From a virus: a DNA stretch of 64,000 nucleotides. Positions 28,930 through 38,301 of this stretch are shown here, piece after piece. Made by a program: the position numbers and the translations under genes. The stretch is taken from IMG/VR virus record IMGVR_UViG_3300042507_002545, positions 1 to 64,000 of that record, one strand, 5' to 3'. The notes under the pieces are model-generated. The model was given only the letters and a program-made list of their open reading frames with translations, was not told where the DNA came from and did no database searches. Position 1 is the first letter of the stretch. The number at the start of each line of letters is the position of its first letter.

Positions 28930-29434
28930 ATGCGAGCCCCGCCCCGCCTCGAGCACGGCTCGCCTGCTCTTCCTGGAGGTCTTTGTACGCGCCTTTGTAG
29001 GCTTCGCGGATTTGCTGGAATTTTGCTGCTGTGTTTGTAAGCGCTGTGATGTTACCGTCTCTTCCATCTGTGATACTTGTTGTGGCCATGTAGTTTGCTA
29101 AACGGTCAAGCATTTGCTTAATACCATTATACGCCCTCATGGTCGGGGTTTCATATAATTGTTTACAAAGCTCTAATGCGCCTGGGATACCGTCATCCTC
29201 AGAACTAAACTCTGCTTTTATCTCCGCTAATATAATCTCTTCTTTGTCATCTTCAGCAAGATTAAAAAAAGGATTTAAGTCTGGGTTAGGACAAGTCATG
29301 TAAAACAAATACTGGTATATCTTTAAGTAATCCTCTGGATAATCATCCATGATTTTCTTAAGAGTACTTATTGTATAACAATGTTCTGTAGGTACAATTA
29401 CATTGTTTTGTATATCAAATAATTTAACGATCAT
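28916..29434 (-). CDS. Conserved protein upstream of terminase, 172 aa
   Basis: The pattern VPTEHCYTISTLKKIMDDYP, YLFYMTCPNPDLNPFFN and DGRDGNITALTNTAAKFQQI is familiar from crAss-like and related phages next to terL, without an assigned function. Mainly helical, with a C-terminal coil (YKGAYKDLQEEQASRARGG). Position makes it a candidate small terminase subunit, but no HTH motif is obvious. Its last 45 bases are strikingly GC-rich. Confidence 0.6.
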   Translation of the reverse strand: MIVKLFDIQNNVIVPTEHCYTISTLKKIMDDYPEDYLKIYQYLFYMTCPNPDLNPFFNLAEDDKEEIILAEIKAEFSSEDDGIPGALELCKQLYETPTMRAYNGIKQMLDRLANYMATTSITDGRDGNITALTNTAAKFQQIREAYKGAYKDLQEEQASRARGGAGLAYDQM

Positions 29435-30050
29435 CTTTATCTACGTTATAATAAAAACTATTAGTTTCTTCTGTAATCCATCTATTAGATACGCTTTCTA
29501 CAGATGGTAATGTTGTATCTACCTTTATTTCTTTTGGATCTACAGGAAAAGGTTTAGTTACCCAATTACTATCTCTCCAAAATATTCTATTATTTGGCTG
29601 ACATAATAAATAGCCATCATCAGCTACTAATATGTGTCCACATTTATAGTCGCTAGCTTCATCAGAATAAGGATTATTATACCAATCAATAGTAAACATA
29701 TATGTTGCCCAAATAAAACTTTTGTCTTTAAGTATAACTTGACACTTCTTTTCTTTAAGATGTTCATAGCTAGTAACACTTACATTCTCAGAAAAACAAT
29801 CCCATAATTGCTTCATGTGAAAATCTATATCACTAGTAGGCTCCTTTATATATATTTCTGATATAGGTACCCGAGATCTTACCATACCATAATCAGTCAT
29901 TACATGAAAAGTAAGTATCTTAGTTGTAATAGATTGAATACCAAAAGCGTATGCATTGTGGTATACATTATCATCCTCCGATTTTTTAGTAAAGTGAGAA
30001 GCTTTTACTAAACACTTAAAAGACGGTATATTTTCATTAAGCTTTGACAT
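29424..30050 (-). CDS. Hypothetical protein, 208 aa
   Basis: Overlaps the 172-aa and nuclease genes by 11-14 bp. Mixed beta content with Trp/Tyr-rich strands (TYMFTIDWYNNPYSDEASDY, RIFWRDSNWVTKPFPVDP). No family recognised. The packaging-cluster location suggests an assembly role. Confidence 0.5.
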   Translation of the reverse strand: MSKLNENIPSFKCLVKASHFTKKSEDDNVYHNAYAFGIQSITTKILTFHVMTDYGMVRSRVPISEIYIKEPTSDIDFHMKQLWDCFSENVSVTSYEHLKEKKCQVILKDKSFIWATYMFTIDWYNNPYSDEASDYKCGHILVADDGYLLCQPNNRIFWRDSNWVTKPFPVDPKEIKVDTTLPSVESVSNRWITEETNSFYYNVDKDDR

Positions 30051-30858
30051 TTTCTTTCAATCTATTAATAATGTTTATAACTTCAGTTTTAAGATATGGT
30101 ACATCATATTGTACAATTTCTTGTACAACTGGCTCACCAAAATCATCATATTTCACAATTCTGTTGTCATACGCGTCTTTACCAGCTTCCTCAAATAGTA
30201 TATGCTCAATAATCATTTTACCCGGTTTCAATCTGGGATTGTGTTTAAGAATCATATACATATAAAAGCTTAATTGCAATGAGTAATGATTAAGATTACA
30301 GTCATCCAAATGATTGACTGGATCAAGCATTTTATCAGTAATTCCTTCCCAGTTAGTGTAACCGGTGGTTTTAATTTCTTTATTTGTTTTATAATCATAA
30401 ATGTTGACCTTGCCATTTACTATCTCAACTCTATCCGCTTGGCCACATAGCCCCGCACTCTTAAGATACATCATATGTTCGGGATATACACCATCACCAA
30501 GCTTTTGATCTGGTGCATTTTTAATACCATCTATTTCAATAGGTTTAAAAATTGGAACAACAATATCCTCTCTACTAATACTTTCACATGATAATAGGTC
30601 ACGCTCTCTTTGTGCATGGTACCAAGTACCAAGACTCATAGCTCTATTAGATTCGCTTTTCCAAGCTTCTTTAATAGCTTCTGGTGTCATACCATACCAC
30701 TTGCTTTTTTTACTCTTAGCTGACTTAGCAGCTATAGTATCAGCATCAAATGGTTTCTTAAATTTAGATATGACACTAGTTACACTAGTCCATGAGATGT
30801 TCTCATTAGGATCAATACTTGTGTAACTGTGAGTCTCAGGTTTGAATACTATTGCCAT
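30037..30858 (-). CDS. PD-(D/E)XK nuclease, 273 aa
   Basis: Cas4/RecB-like endonuclease signature: a GTWYHAQRE helix (G77, H81), Asp142 in GQADRVE, and the core DYKTNK (D155, K157) followed by a helix with Q/Y (LQLSFYMYM). These fit the metal-dependent PD-(D/E)XK fold that cuts DNA. An equivalent nuclease sits near terL in crAss-like phages, where it may process DNA during packaging or recombination. The active-site pattern looks intact. Confidence 0.75.
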   Translation of the reverse strand: MAIVFKPETHSYTSIDPNENISWTSVTSVISKFKKPFDADTIAAKSAKSKKSKWYGMTPEAIKEAWKSESNRAMSLGTWYHAQRERDLLSCESISREDIVVPIFKPIEIDGIKNAPDQKLGDGVYPEHMMYLKSAGLCGQADRVEIVNGKVNIYDYKTNKEIKTTGYTNWEGITDKMLDPVNHLDDCNLNHYSLQLSFYMYMILKHNPRLKPGKMIIEHILFEEAGKDAYDNRIVKYDDFGEPVVQEIVQYDVPYLKTEVINIINRLKENVKA

Positions 30859-30862
30859 AGTT

Positions 30863-31726
30863 TTACTTATTATACGGAATTTTATAACTTATGATTTTAA
30901 GATCATCTTCTCTACTAAAAAACTTAATAAATACTTCGCAAGTATCATTCTGATATGAGTGCATTAAGAAAAAACCTATAGATGGTCTATACTTTCTAAA
31001 CCAAAATTCAAATAATCTATGGTCATATTGGTATAGTTCATAAATAGTTTGCTTCCAACGTCCATATATATTACATACATTATTTTTATCTAGGGCAGAT
31101 TGAATAATATCTGCAGCATCATTTATAAGTTTTCCGTAATCACCTTCGTCATATATACTACCCTTAGCAATTTTAGTAGCATTCATTGTCTCATAATACT
31201 CAACAAGCTCATAATTTTTAAAAAAACATGCCTTATCACAAAGGTTAGGTTCATCTAAAAGCTCATCAGTTATATCTAAATTCAAGTTATAATCTTCTTG
31301 AGTATATACTTTATTATTAATTTTCTTAAGTATAGTGGGTTTAAAAAGAGTTTTAGGATCAACAGGTATTTCTACTAGTTCTTCAACAAGTTCATCAATA
31401 GGTGATGGCTTTTCACTAGCTTCTAATCTTGCAGTTATATCATCCTCTTCTTCTTCGCTCATTACAGCAAACCATCTTCCTTGTGGGCATGCTGATGACA
31501 TGCTATAAGTTTTATACTTAAGCGAACATCCGCAATCACCACAGCAAGGATGAGTTCCGGGTACCTCACACTTATCACCCTTGAGATCTATTAGAGGACA
31601 TGTACTACATATATCATTTCTGTAGCTTGCTATTTTCTCAATCTTCTTACGAGTAAAGTAATAGTTGAATACTCCTTCAAGAATTAACCACTTACTCTTC
31701 CAGATTTTCTTGATCTTGCTTACCAT
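30863..31726 (-). CDS. Zinc-ribbon protein, 287 aa
   Basis: Residues 38-82 hold a Cys-rich module: CSTCPLI, KCEVPGTHPCCGDCGCSL and SSACPQGRW, enough to bind two zinc ions. An acidic linker and two further domains follow (INDAADIIQSALDKNNVCN). It overlaps the IHF-like gene by 35 bp. Similar proteins occur near terL in related phages, unknown in function. Confidence 0.6.
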   Translation of the reverse strand: MVSKIKKIWKSKWLILEGVFNYYFTRKKIEKIASYRNDICSTCPLIDLKGDKCEVPGTHPCCGDCGCSLKYKTYSMSSACPQGRWFAVMSEEEEDDITARLEASEKPSPIDELVEELVEIPVDPKTLFKPTILKKINNKVYTQEDYNLNLDITDELLDEPNLCDKACFFKNYELVEYYETMNATKIAKGSIYDEGDYGKLINDAADIIQSALDKNNVCNIYGRWKQTIYELYQYDHRLFEFWFRKYRPSIGFFLMHSYQNDTCEVFIKFFSREDDLKIISYKIPYNK

Positions 31727-32081
31727 ATCGTTTTTCTATAACGGTTTGTTTTATTTCTTTATAACTTTCTAGTTCTTGCTGTATCTCTAGGAGACGTTTA
31801 AGTCGGCTATCCGTTAAACTATAAGCCTGGTACTTATTAAAAGTTTTTGGGACAGGAGCCTTTTGGTACTCCCTATAGACATCAATAGTTCTACTTAATG
31901 TTTTTGGCATTACTTCAAAAGTACCAAGGTTTATAACATCAAGTCTAGGTGACATTAAGTTAGTCATTTGTTTTCGCAAACTTCCCCAATAAAAGTCAAG
32001 AATATCTCTAACGAGATTCTCATCTAGTTGGAGGTCAGTTGCTACTTGGCTGTAAAGGGTTTTCGCTTTCTTGGGATTCAA
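31692..32081 (-). CDS. IHF/HU-like DNA-bending protein, 129 aa
   Basis: Residues 10-75 follow the HU/IHF plan: an N-terminal helical hairpin (QVATDLQLDENLVRDILDFY, WGSLRKQM) and the strand-turn DVINLGTFEVMPKTLSRTID. The usual beta-arm is shortened and followed by a basic helical tail. crAss-like phages conserve such an IHF homologue near packaging genes; it may bend DNA at packaging or replication. Family call is moderate to good. Confidence 0.7.
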   Translation of the reverse strand: MNPKKAKTLYSQVATDLQLDENLVRDILDFYWGSLRKQMTNLMSPRLDVINLGTFEVMPKTLSRTIDVYREYQKAPVPKTFNKYQAYSLTDSRLKRLLEIQQELESYKEIKQTVIEKRYGKQDQENLEE

Positions 32082-32439
32082 CTCTTACCATTTTATAGTC
32101 TAACAAAATATTACCAGTTGTTTGGATCATAATCTCTGGGTTAAGCTTAATGCGTTTCTTAGCCTTACCATTTTTAAATACATTTACCAAACCGCGTCGC
32201 TGACCTTTAGATATTGCATTTCTTACGGATTGGCTATTGCCGAAAATATTATTGTCGGCAACAGCATTACAAAAATCCGCAAGTTCTTTTTCACCTGATA
32301 TTGCTAAATAGGTTAAGCAATTAAGGTCACGATCAGATACTGAAATGTTTTTTAAATGGCAATGCACATTAAGCTGAAAACGTACTATGTCCCATAGGTT
32401 CATGCGTACTTTTTTCTGTACTTGATTTACTACTGCCAT
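32035..32439 (-). CDS. Probable winged-helix regulator, 134 aa
   Basis: Helices around residues 36-80 (SDRDLNCLTYLAISGEKELA) then SVRNAISKGQRRGLVNVFKN followed by a KKRIKLNPEI strand fit a winged helix with a wing. It overlaps the IHF-like gene by 47 bp. It could regulate late genes or act in packaging. Function inferred from the fold pattern only. Confidence 0.5.
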   Translation of the reverse strand: MAVVNQVQKKVRMNLWDIVRFQLNVHCHLKNISVSDRDLNCLTYLAISGEKELADFCNAVADNNIFGNSQSVRNAISKGQRRGLVNVFKNGKAKKRIKLNPEIMIQTTGNILLDYKMVRVESQESENPLQPSSN

Positions 32440-32445
32440 GATAAC

Positions 32446-32721
32446 TTACTTTTCTTTTCTTAAAACGCGTTTTCTAATCTCAGCCGTTTCTTCTGCAGTC
32501 TCCGGTGCATCATCACCTTCTTGTGGAGCTGGCGCCATAATTTGAGCTTGACGCATTTGAGCTACTAAACGTCTTGCACGTAACTCTTCAATTTCTGTAG
32601 CAAGTGTTTCATAGTCTTTTTGCAATTGAAGAACTTCAATTTGCTCTTTGTAAAAAGCCATTAACTCAGCTTTCTTCTCCTCAATTTGCTCAGGAGTAAA
32701 CATTTCTTGTTGGTTTTCCAT
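32446..32721 (-). CDS. Small coiled-coil protein, 91 aa
   Basis: Begins MENQQEMFTPEQIEEKKAEL and forms one continuous coiled coil (LQLQKDYETLATEIEELRAR), then an acidic linker and a basic end (RKRVLRKEK). I used the ATG at 32721; the longer frame has a hydrophobic start without family sense. It probably opens the packaging transcript, 65 bp downstream of a terminator. Confidence 0.6.
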   Translation of the reverse strand: MENQQEMFTPEQIEEKKAELMAFYKEQIEVLQLQKDYETLATEIEELRARRLVAQMRQAQIMAPAPQEGDDAPETAEETAEIRKRVLRKEK

Positions 32722-32784
32722 AACTTTTATATATTTAGGTTTACACAAATATATGATAAAAAGTTTAAACTCCAAATGTTTAGA

Positions 32785-32819
32785 CAAAAAAATACCCAGG
32801 CACGTTTGCCCAGGTATTT
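32785..32819 (-). terminator. Strong terminator after the 117-aa membrane-protein gene
   Basis: AAATACCTGGGCA and TGCCTGGGTATTT form a 13-bp stem (two wobbles) with a 4-nt loop, followed by seven T on the minus strand. Confidence 0.9.
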
Positions 32820-32847
32820 AACCTAAATCATATTAACCAGATAAGAA

Positions 32848-33201
32848 TTAAGCGCGTTTGCCGTCTTCTTCTCTCTTAGCCTTTATGTAACCTGTTAACT
32901 CAGCAATGTTAGTACTCAATTGAGTCATGTGAGTTGTAAGGTTATCCATCTTTAGATCAAGCTTCTCGTGAGCAGCTTTTTGATCTTCTTTAAGTATTTC
33001 CATTCTATTATAGATGCTTGTCTCTTTAGCCATAAGATCTGTTTCTAGGGAGTCCATATCACCCGTAAGTTTATCTACTTTCCCTCTCAACTTTCCCAGT
33101 TCCTGCTTAAGAGCATAATATGCTGATAAACCTGATCCTATTGTCATCACTATCCAGATAACATCTTTAGTAGTGAACATCCATGCTTCTGCTGATCCCA
33201 T
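32848..33201 (-). CDS. Membrane-anchored coiled-coil protein (holin- or spanin-like), 117 aa
   Basis: One membrane segment at residues 13-32 (VIWIVMTIGSGLSAYYAL) is followed by a long coiled coil (KVDKLTGDMDSLETDLMAKE onward). This layout matches inner-membrane spanins and small holins. It is flanked by its own terminator, which suits a separately timed lysis gene, but the surrounding genes are structural and no endolysin is seen in the window. A virion or membrane-tether role is possible. Confidence 0.45.
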   Translation of the reverse strand: MGSAEAWMFTTKDVIWIVMTIGSGLSAYYALKQELGKLRGKVDKLTGDMDSLETDLMAKETSIYNRMEILKEDQKAAHEKLDLKMDNLTTHMTQLSTNIAELTGYIKAKREEDGKRA

Positions 33202-33236
33202 AATCGTCTTACATATATATTATAATATACAACATT

Positions 33237-35279
33237 TTATAATTCTGAGCAAGGAAATTGATTTGTACAATCTATGCAGCTTCCATAATTTGCAGTTGCA
33301 TTTTGCTGATTATATAAAGTTGGCGTTGCTGTACTAAATCCTACTAATGTAACACAAGTTGGTGTATACGGACCTTCCGGAAATTCACTTAGTGGAATCA
33401 TTGCTGTACCACCAAACCCTGTATACCATGAACCAGTATATTGAACAATTATATTAGGACCTCCACAGCATTGTGAAAACTCTAATGTTTTAGTTGTATC
33501 AAGTAGTAACTCACATTCTGGACATGTTGCAAAAGGACCCTCCTTTAAAAAACCTTTACCTGAACCAGGATATGTAGGATAACCAAGAGATAATACCTCA
33601 AAACATGAGAGAATTTCTCCAAAGGATCCTAAAATAATACCTACATAAAAACCACCTATAGATGGAGGACCATCAGTGTCTAGTACTACATTGTTGTAAA
33701 CTATATCTGTTTGGCAATCTTTTATATTGTATGCACCGTTACAACCAGTATTTTCTAAACATTGTCTACAGTCTTGATAACCTGGAAAATTTGGATTTGG
33801 TAAAGAATTCCAAGGCCATATCTCAAATGTAGCTATGCCCGTAGTATTAAAAGATAATACTTCCCAACATATACCCCAGTAATCATTGAATACGGTATTT
33901 TCATTAAATAGCATAAACTCTGCGGGAACTTGAGCTACTTCTACGCGGTCATTATCACAACATGACTTAATAGTAATAAAGTATTCTTCAGGACAAGGAT
34001 TTGCTGCAATACATAAATCACATGATGTTGGTTCAACACCTTCACCTTGATATGGATACACCGTATCTACTTCAATACCGTATATAGTTGGTAACTGACC
34101 AGTATCAACCTTAGTTACTCGCCAGCATATACCGTTTGTATCTACAAAGGCATCACCTTCATTTAAGAGATTTGGTACTGCTATAATACCACCTATTCCT
34201 GCACAACACGATTGTACTCCATAAAAATAAGGACATGGGTTTGCTAACTTACATGCTTCACAATCCCCCATAATAATAGTATCTACAGTAATAGATTCTT
34301 CTGATATTGGTGCACCTGTTTCTTCAGCTACAGTCCAACATAATCCGTGGTTATCTACAAAAGTATCTCCTACAACTAATCCTGGTAAAGATCCTGTTAC
34401 ATATTCAATACCCTGTACACAACATGAACTAATGATAAGATTAAGTGGACAAGGATTTGCGTCTTGACATTCTAAGCAAGTAGCATAGTTATCTTCAAAA
34501 GTTCTAGTGAAGTTAGTCACGTCCGTAGATGTGTCTATTACCTCCCAGCAGTTACCTTCATTATCTACGTGGAAATCACCTACTACTAGACCTGGGATAT
34601 TTACCAATTCTGTAATAGAACCTTCACAACAGTTTTTAATAATGAAAGATGTGTTAACTGCCTTACAAGGTCTTTCTATATCTAGGGTGTGTGATACTGT
34701 TAATATAGTTGGTGAACCTGGTGTTACTGCATCACCTGTAGCATATGTATTATAACCTATAACAATTCTTGTTTTATGAAAATCAAAGCTAGAGTCTAAA
34801 GTTACTTCTGCATTAAAACATGCTGTTCCAAACTCATCAAAGTCTGTTAGAGTTACTGGAATAAAAGTAAACAGCTTTGGATTCTCATCTGAACAATTAA
34901 AATAATATACACCTACTATAAGAGTTACTGATGTAAAACCAGAATTTATCCAGTCTTGATAATAAGGATAATAAGCTGTACCTGATAAAGTTATTTTATC
35001 ATCAGGTACAAGATTTATAGGTAATACTATTCCTGCACTTTTTTCATCAGCGCTTAAGTTTAAACTACCCGCTGTATAGTTTTGCGGAAAATTATATTTT
35101 GTAGCAGACCATACTGGATACTCTGTACCATTTACAGGATCATAATCACCTGCAAAAAATAACTGATCTATAACTTGAGCACCTCTAAAAAAATCACCAG
35201 TAAAACCAAATGAGTGTGAAGCTATCTTAGTATACTCAGGTTGACAACCATCGCCTTTAATAAATATTTGTGTAAGCAT
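33237..35279 (-). CDS. Cys-rich repeat surface protein, 680 aa
   Basis: After a beta-domain of about 230 residues it contains six units of 60-70 residues with a common pattern: NPC-P or NTGC, SCC/KDC, a G-x-x-V/F-V-D strand, G-x-CW, and a closing C-x-x-C (CEAC, CDLC, CRQC). The same unit occurs in the proteins at 11266 and 12589. The regular Cys pairs suggest disulfide-stabilised modules on the virion surface. Probably a long fibre or spike; receptor unknown. Confidence 0.6.
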   Translation of the reverse strand: MLTQIFIKGDGCQPEYTKIASHSFGFTGDFFRGAQVIDQLFFAGDYDPVNGTEYPVWSATKYNFPQNYTAGSLNLSADEKSAGIVLPINLVPDDKITLSGTAYYPYYQDWINSGFTSVTLIVGVYYFNCSDENPKLFTFIPVTLTDFDEFGTACFNAEVTLDSSFDFHKTRIVIGYNTYATGDAVTPGSPTILTVSHTLDIERPCKAVNTSFIIKNCCEGSITELVNIPGLVVGDFHVDNEGNCWEVIDTSTDVTNFTRTFEDNYATCLECQDANPCPLNLIISSCCVQGIEYVTGSLPGLVVGDTFVDNHGLCWTVAEETGAPISEESITVDTIIMGDCEACKLANPCPYFYGVQSCCAGIGGIIAVPNLLNEGDAFVDTNGICWRVTKVDTGQLPTIYGIEVDTVYPYQGEGVEPTSCDLCIAANPCPEEYFITIKSCCDNDRVEVAQVPAEFMLFNENTVFNDYWGICWEVLSFNTTGIATFEIWPWNSLPNPNFPGYQDCRQCLENTGCNGAYNIKDCQTDIVYNNVVLDTDGPPSIGGFYVGIILGSFGEILSCFEVLSLGYPTYPGSGKGFLKEGPFATCPECELLLDTTKTLEFSQCCGGPNIIVQYTGSWYTGFGGTAMIPLSEFPEGPYTPTCVTLVGFSTATPTLYNQQNATANYGSCIDCTNQFPCSEL

Positions 35280-35280
35280 C

Positions 35281-35631
35281 TTATTTTACAGTTGTAATTA
35301 AGAATTCAGTTCCTGTTGCATTTAATGCTACATAATTTGCAGCAAATACATTATTAGGGCTACCTGCTTCAAGGTTAATAATTTCACCTGTTTTTAAATC
35401 AGTTCCATTAACTGTACCTGTTGCAGTACCTACATTAGCTACTGAGATAGAATATATAGGGGTAGTGTTAGTCCAGATTCCTGTACTTCTTTGTACTGTA
35501 AAAGTTCTAACAACGGGAGTTGCTGTACCAGATAGTACATCCACAATAGCCTGAAGACCTTTTAGCATTTTGAACTGCCAAGGGAAATTATTCTTCTTAT
35601 TTCCTTCTGTGTTTAAGTTACCTACACTCAT
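35281..35631 (-). CDS. Small beta-domain fibre protein, 116 aa
   Basis: A short helical start (FPWQFKMLKGLQAIVDVLSG) then a beta-domain (TFTVQRSTGIWTNTTPIYSI) with Gly/Thr/Asn bias. The C-terminal part resembles the 101-aa protein at 39513. It is 1 bp from the 680-aa gene. Likely a fibre or baseplate decoration. Confidence 0.5.
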   Translation of the reverse strand: MSVGNLNTEGNKKNNFPWQFKMLKGLQAIVDVLSGTATPVVRTFTVQRSTGIWTNTTPIYSISVANVGTATGTVNGTDLKTGEIINLEAGSPNNVFAANYVALNATGTEFLITTVK

Positions 35632-35669
35632 TGTATTAGTTTTTTAAATGTTTTATATAATATGAATTT

Positions 35670-36920
35670 TTATCTACTTATTTCTTCCCAATCCACTGAA
35701 ACATATGCCCCTAAAGTTCCACCTGTAGCATCTATTGCCATCTCAACTGCTAATTCAAAAGCAGTTCCTGTAAAACTATTTCTTTCAAGCTGAGTAGCAA
35801 ACAATGCTTCTTTTAATATATTGATACTTGGAGATCCTTGATTGGATGAATTTACATATCCTTGTGCTAATATTCTACCTCCTGTAACAGATGATCCTGT
35901 AAGGTTGTATTCTACAGATGAATCAGCACCTGCTGAAACCCAAGATCCTCCTGTTGTTATAGCAGATTGGACAACCCTCCATGCATAGTTTTTACCGTTA
36001 CCTAATCCTAATAAAGATATTGCTGTAGTTATAACTATAGCATCTAATGTAGTAGTTTTAAGTCTAATTCCTAGCATTGGATAATACGTTCCTGCTACAG
36101 CAAATGTTTTAGGAGCAGTAATAGATGTGCCAACTGCTTGTTGAGCTCCTCTAAGTTCATAACCACCTTCAGATATTGCACTAGAACAAACTTGTTTTAG
36201 TGTACTTGGACTAGCTGTTACTCCCGTATTAGTTATCTCATATCTAAGTGGTAATGAAGCAGTAGTGATATAAGTAGAAGTAATAAGGTTAGCATGATTA
36301 AACCTATGGCATACAATGAAGTTGCCATCTATAATAAAACCTACTCTTACAGTTCCTTCTCCTAACCACTCAATATCCATGAATAAAATCTGAGCCTTAG
36401 TAATATCTAAAGTTATTCCCGATGGACCATTACCGTTTAAAGGATCAGCATTCCAAGAAGCTTGGTTAACTACTGATTCTGTAACAATACCTGTGACTAA
36501 ACTTCTTTCAACAAAACTTAAAGTACTATTATTTAATTGAACATAAATTCCATTATCCGTACCAAAGTATCCTACTCTTTGTCTAAGATTAGTTTGAGCA
36601 GGAGCCATTACAAATGTGTTCATTACAAGTAATGACTTACCTGGTTGATATGACATTACTTTAAAAGTTTCTCTTAATACTTGAGATCCGCTTGTTGTAT
36701 TTACATTTAGATTTACTAGACCTTCATTTGCACTAAATACTGCTGTTCCTCCACTGGCTGTGGAAGTGGCCCAAAGTCCATTATCACGATATCTATGTGA
36801 AGAATCAAATAGAGTTAATGGGTTTGATACTCTTAGTCTACCAAACGCATCTGCTAACATTGGATCATTAGCAACTATTGATTGATTAGATATACCAGAA
36901 GTAGATATTATTGTACTCAT
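35670..36920 (-). CDS. Lectin-like virion structural protein, 416 aa
   Basis: The N-terminal block DAFGRLRVSNPLTLFDSSHR recurs in many marine and freshwater phage structural proteins. It is followed by a jelly-roll/concanavalin-like beta-sandwich (SLLVMNTFVMAPAQTNLRQR, DIEWLGEGTVRVGFIIDGNF) and a C-terminal beta-domain. Presumed tail or capsid appendage that contacts host glycans. It is coupled to the 28-aa gene by an ATGA overlap. Confidence 0.65.
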   Translation of the reverse strand: MSTIISTSGISNQSIVANDPMLADAFGRLRVSNPLTLFDSSHRYRDNGLWATSTASGGTAVFSANEGLVNLNVNTTSGSQVLRETFKVMSYQPGKSLLVMNTFVMAPAQTNLRQRVGYFGTDNGIYVQLNNSTLSFVERSLVTGIVTESVVNQASWNADPLNGNGPSGITLDITKAQILFMDIEWLGEGTVRVGFIIDGNFIVCHRFNHANLITSTYITTASLPLRYEITNTGVTASPSTLKQVCSSAISEGGYELRGAQQAVGTSITAPKTFAVAGTYYPMLGIRLKTTTLDAIVITTAISLLGLGNGKNYAWRVVQSAITTGGSWVSAGADSSVEYNLTGSSVTGGRILAQGYVNSSNQGSPSINILKEALFATQLERNSFTGTAFELAVEMAIDATGGTLGAYVSVDWEEISR

Positions 36921-37003
36921 TGCGCAATTGAAATAAGTAGTAACTCTCCACCTACTTTAGAGTATTTATCTCTTTCTTTAGGATTGCCGTTACCTAGTGC
37001 CAT
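36917..37003 (-). CDS. 28-aa micro-gene upstream of the lectin-like gene
   Basis: MALGNGNPKERDKYSKVGGE then LLLISIAQ and stop; its TGA overlaps the ATG of the 416-aa gene. It fills the only gap in a tightly packed cluster, and its composition is protein-like. Possibly a leader peptide or small structural peptide. Confidence 0.5.
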   Translation of the reverse strand: MALGNGNPKERDKYSKVGGELLLISIAQ

Positions 37004-37013
37004 AGTGGTATAT

Positions 37014-37652
37014 TTAGAGTAGCTTAGTTATCTGCAAGTATGGTTGATTAAAGAAGGTGTTATCAAACACTGGATATCCTGATGGAACAGCACCCGCGTG
37101 AAGCACCACGATACCCACATAATCACCAACGTTAAATTTAAAAATACCTGAGCCTTGTTTTGTAGCTTCTCCATTACCAGATGTTCCGATATAACCCTGA
37201 TCTAAATACTCTAACTTAGTTCCTAAGTCATTAGATAGGGCGCTTGTTGTAACCGCTAGTCTCATAAAGTCAGTAGCGCCTGTCATATCATATGACGCGT
37301 ATCTGCCGTGAACAAGATAGTAACCTTCAACATTGATGCGTACTTTAGATCCTATTGGTGTATAAACACCAGTACCCTCATTATAAGCTAGGTTATTAAA
37401 AGGAGCTAAAAAGTCTACACCATTTAGTGTATTACTTAGTCCGCTAGTACCATTAATGTTTATTTTAACTACACTGTTTTCACCAAATTGACTGGTAAAA
37501 TCAGATACGGTCATACCATAAGACTGGTACTTGTCTCCGCGTTTAGCAAATGATGCGTTACTACCAAGAATAACGAGGTCCTGTGTAGGATCCTGTACTG
37601 TAGTTTTTACTAGTTTGTTTTTGGCTAAGTAGAGCCAGTTTAAAATGTCCAT
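37014..37652 (-). CDS. Modular fibre protein with shared N-terminal anchor, 212 aa
   Basis: Residues 1-55 (MDILNWLYLAKNKLVKT, then QDLVILGSNASFAKRGDKYQ) are nearly the same as in the next two genes; the C-terminal 150 residues are a C1q/TNF-like beta-sandwich (VRINVEGYYLVHGRYASYDM). The shared part probably attaches different receptor-binding heads to one site on the virion. Confidence 0.65.
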   Translation of the reverse strand: MDILNWLYLAKNKLVKTTVQDPTQDLVILGSNASFAKRGDKYQSYGMTVSDFTSQFGENSVVKININGTSGLSNTLNGVDFLAPFNNLAYNEGTGVYTPIGSKVRINVEGYYLVHGRYASYDMTGATDFMRLAVTTSALSNDLGTKLEYLDQGYIGTSGNGEATKQGSGIFKFNVGDYVGIVVLHAGAVPSGYPVFDNTFFNQPYLQITKLL

Positions 37653-37653
37653 G

Positions 37654-38289
37654 TTATCCTTTATTTATTGTTACTTCATAATAACTTACAACAGTTGAGT
37701 CTGCTACACTAACGTTCTGCATATAGAATATAAAGTACTGATCCTGAGCCCAGTTTATATTGTATGTGGAAACTGCTGTAGTAGAAACAGAATCATCATC
37801 AAAACCACCCGTGTTATAAGGAAATACCTCAGTAGAGGTACTTGACTTTACAACAAGTGTTCTCGATAATTGCCCAAATGCAGCATTAGCACCTAAAGCA
37901 GCAATGGCAATACCACTACCACCTACAGCATCTGATGTATTTACACTTACGTATTGAGCTGTTATTCCAGCTGTACCTGTTTTTCTACAACGAGTTCTTA
38001 CAAAGATGCTATCTCCTGGAGCTACCGTATTAGCAGGTATGAGTACACTTGCAGATTTAGTTGCTGCAGTAACCCCTGTTACAGTAGTACCATCAGCAGT
38101 TCTAATGAACTGCGGGTTAACACCTATTGCTAATGCAAAGTCTTCAGAAGGCATGGCATAAGATTGATACTTATCACCACGCTTTTGGAAAGATACATCA
38201 GCACCTAACACTACTAAGTCTTGTGGACTATCTAGTTTAGTTCTGATTAAGTTTTGTTTTTTTATGCCAAGCCAGTTTAGGATATCCAT
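37654..38289 (-). CDS. Modular fibre protein with shared N-terminal anchor, 211 aa
   Basis: Begins MDILNWLGIKKQNLIRT with DLVVLGADVSFQKRGDKYQS, homologous to the two flanking genes, then a different beta-rich C-terminal domain (FVRTRCRKTGTAGITAQYVS, YNINWAQDQYFIFYMQNVSV). The product of duplication and head exchange. Only 1 bp separates it from the next gene. Confidence 0.65.
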   Translation of the reverse strand: MDILNWLGIKKQNLIRTKLDSPQDLVVLGADVSFQKRGDKYQSYAMPSEDFALAIGVNPQFIRTADGTTVTGVTAATKSASVLIPANTVAPGDSIFVRTRCRKTGTAGITAQYVSVNTSDAVGGSGIAIAALGANAAFGQLSRTLVVKSSTSTEVFPYNTGGFDDDSVSTTAVSTYNINWAQDQYFIFYMQNVSVADSTVVSYYEVTINKG

Positions 38290-38301
38290 TGTGTTTTAAT
38301 A

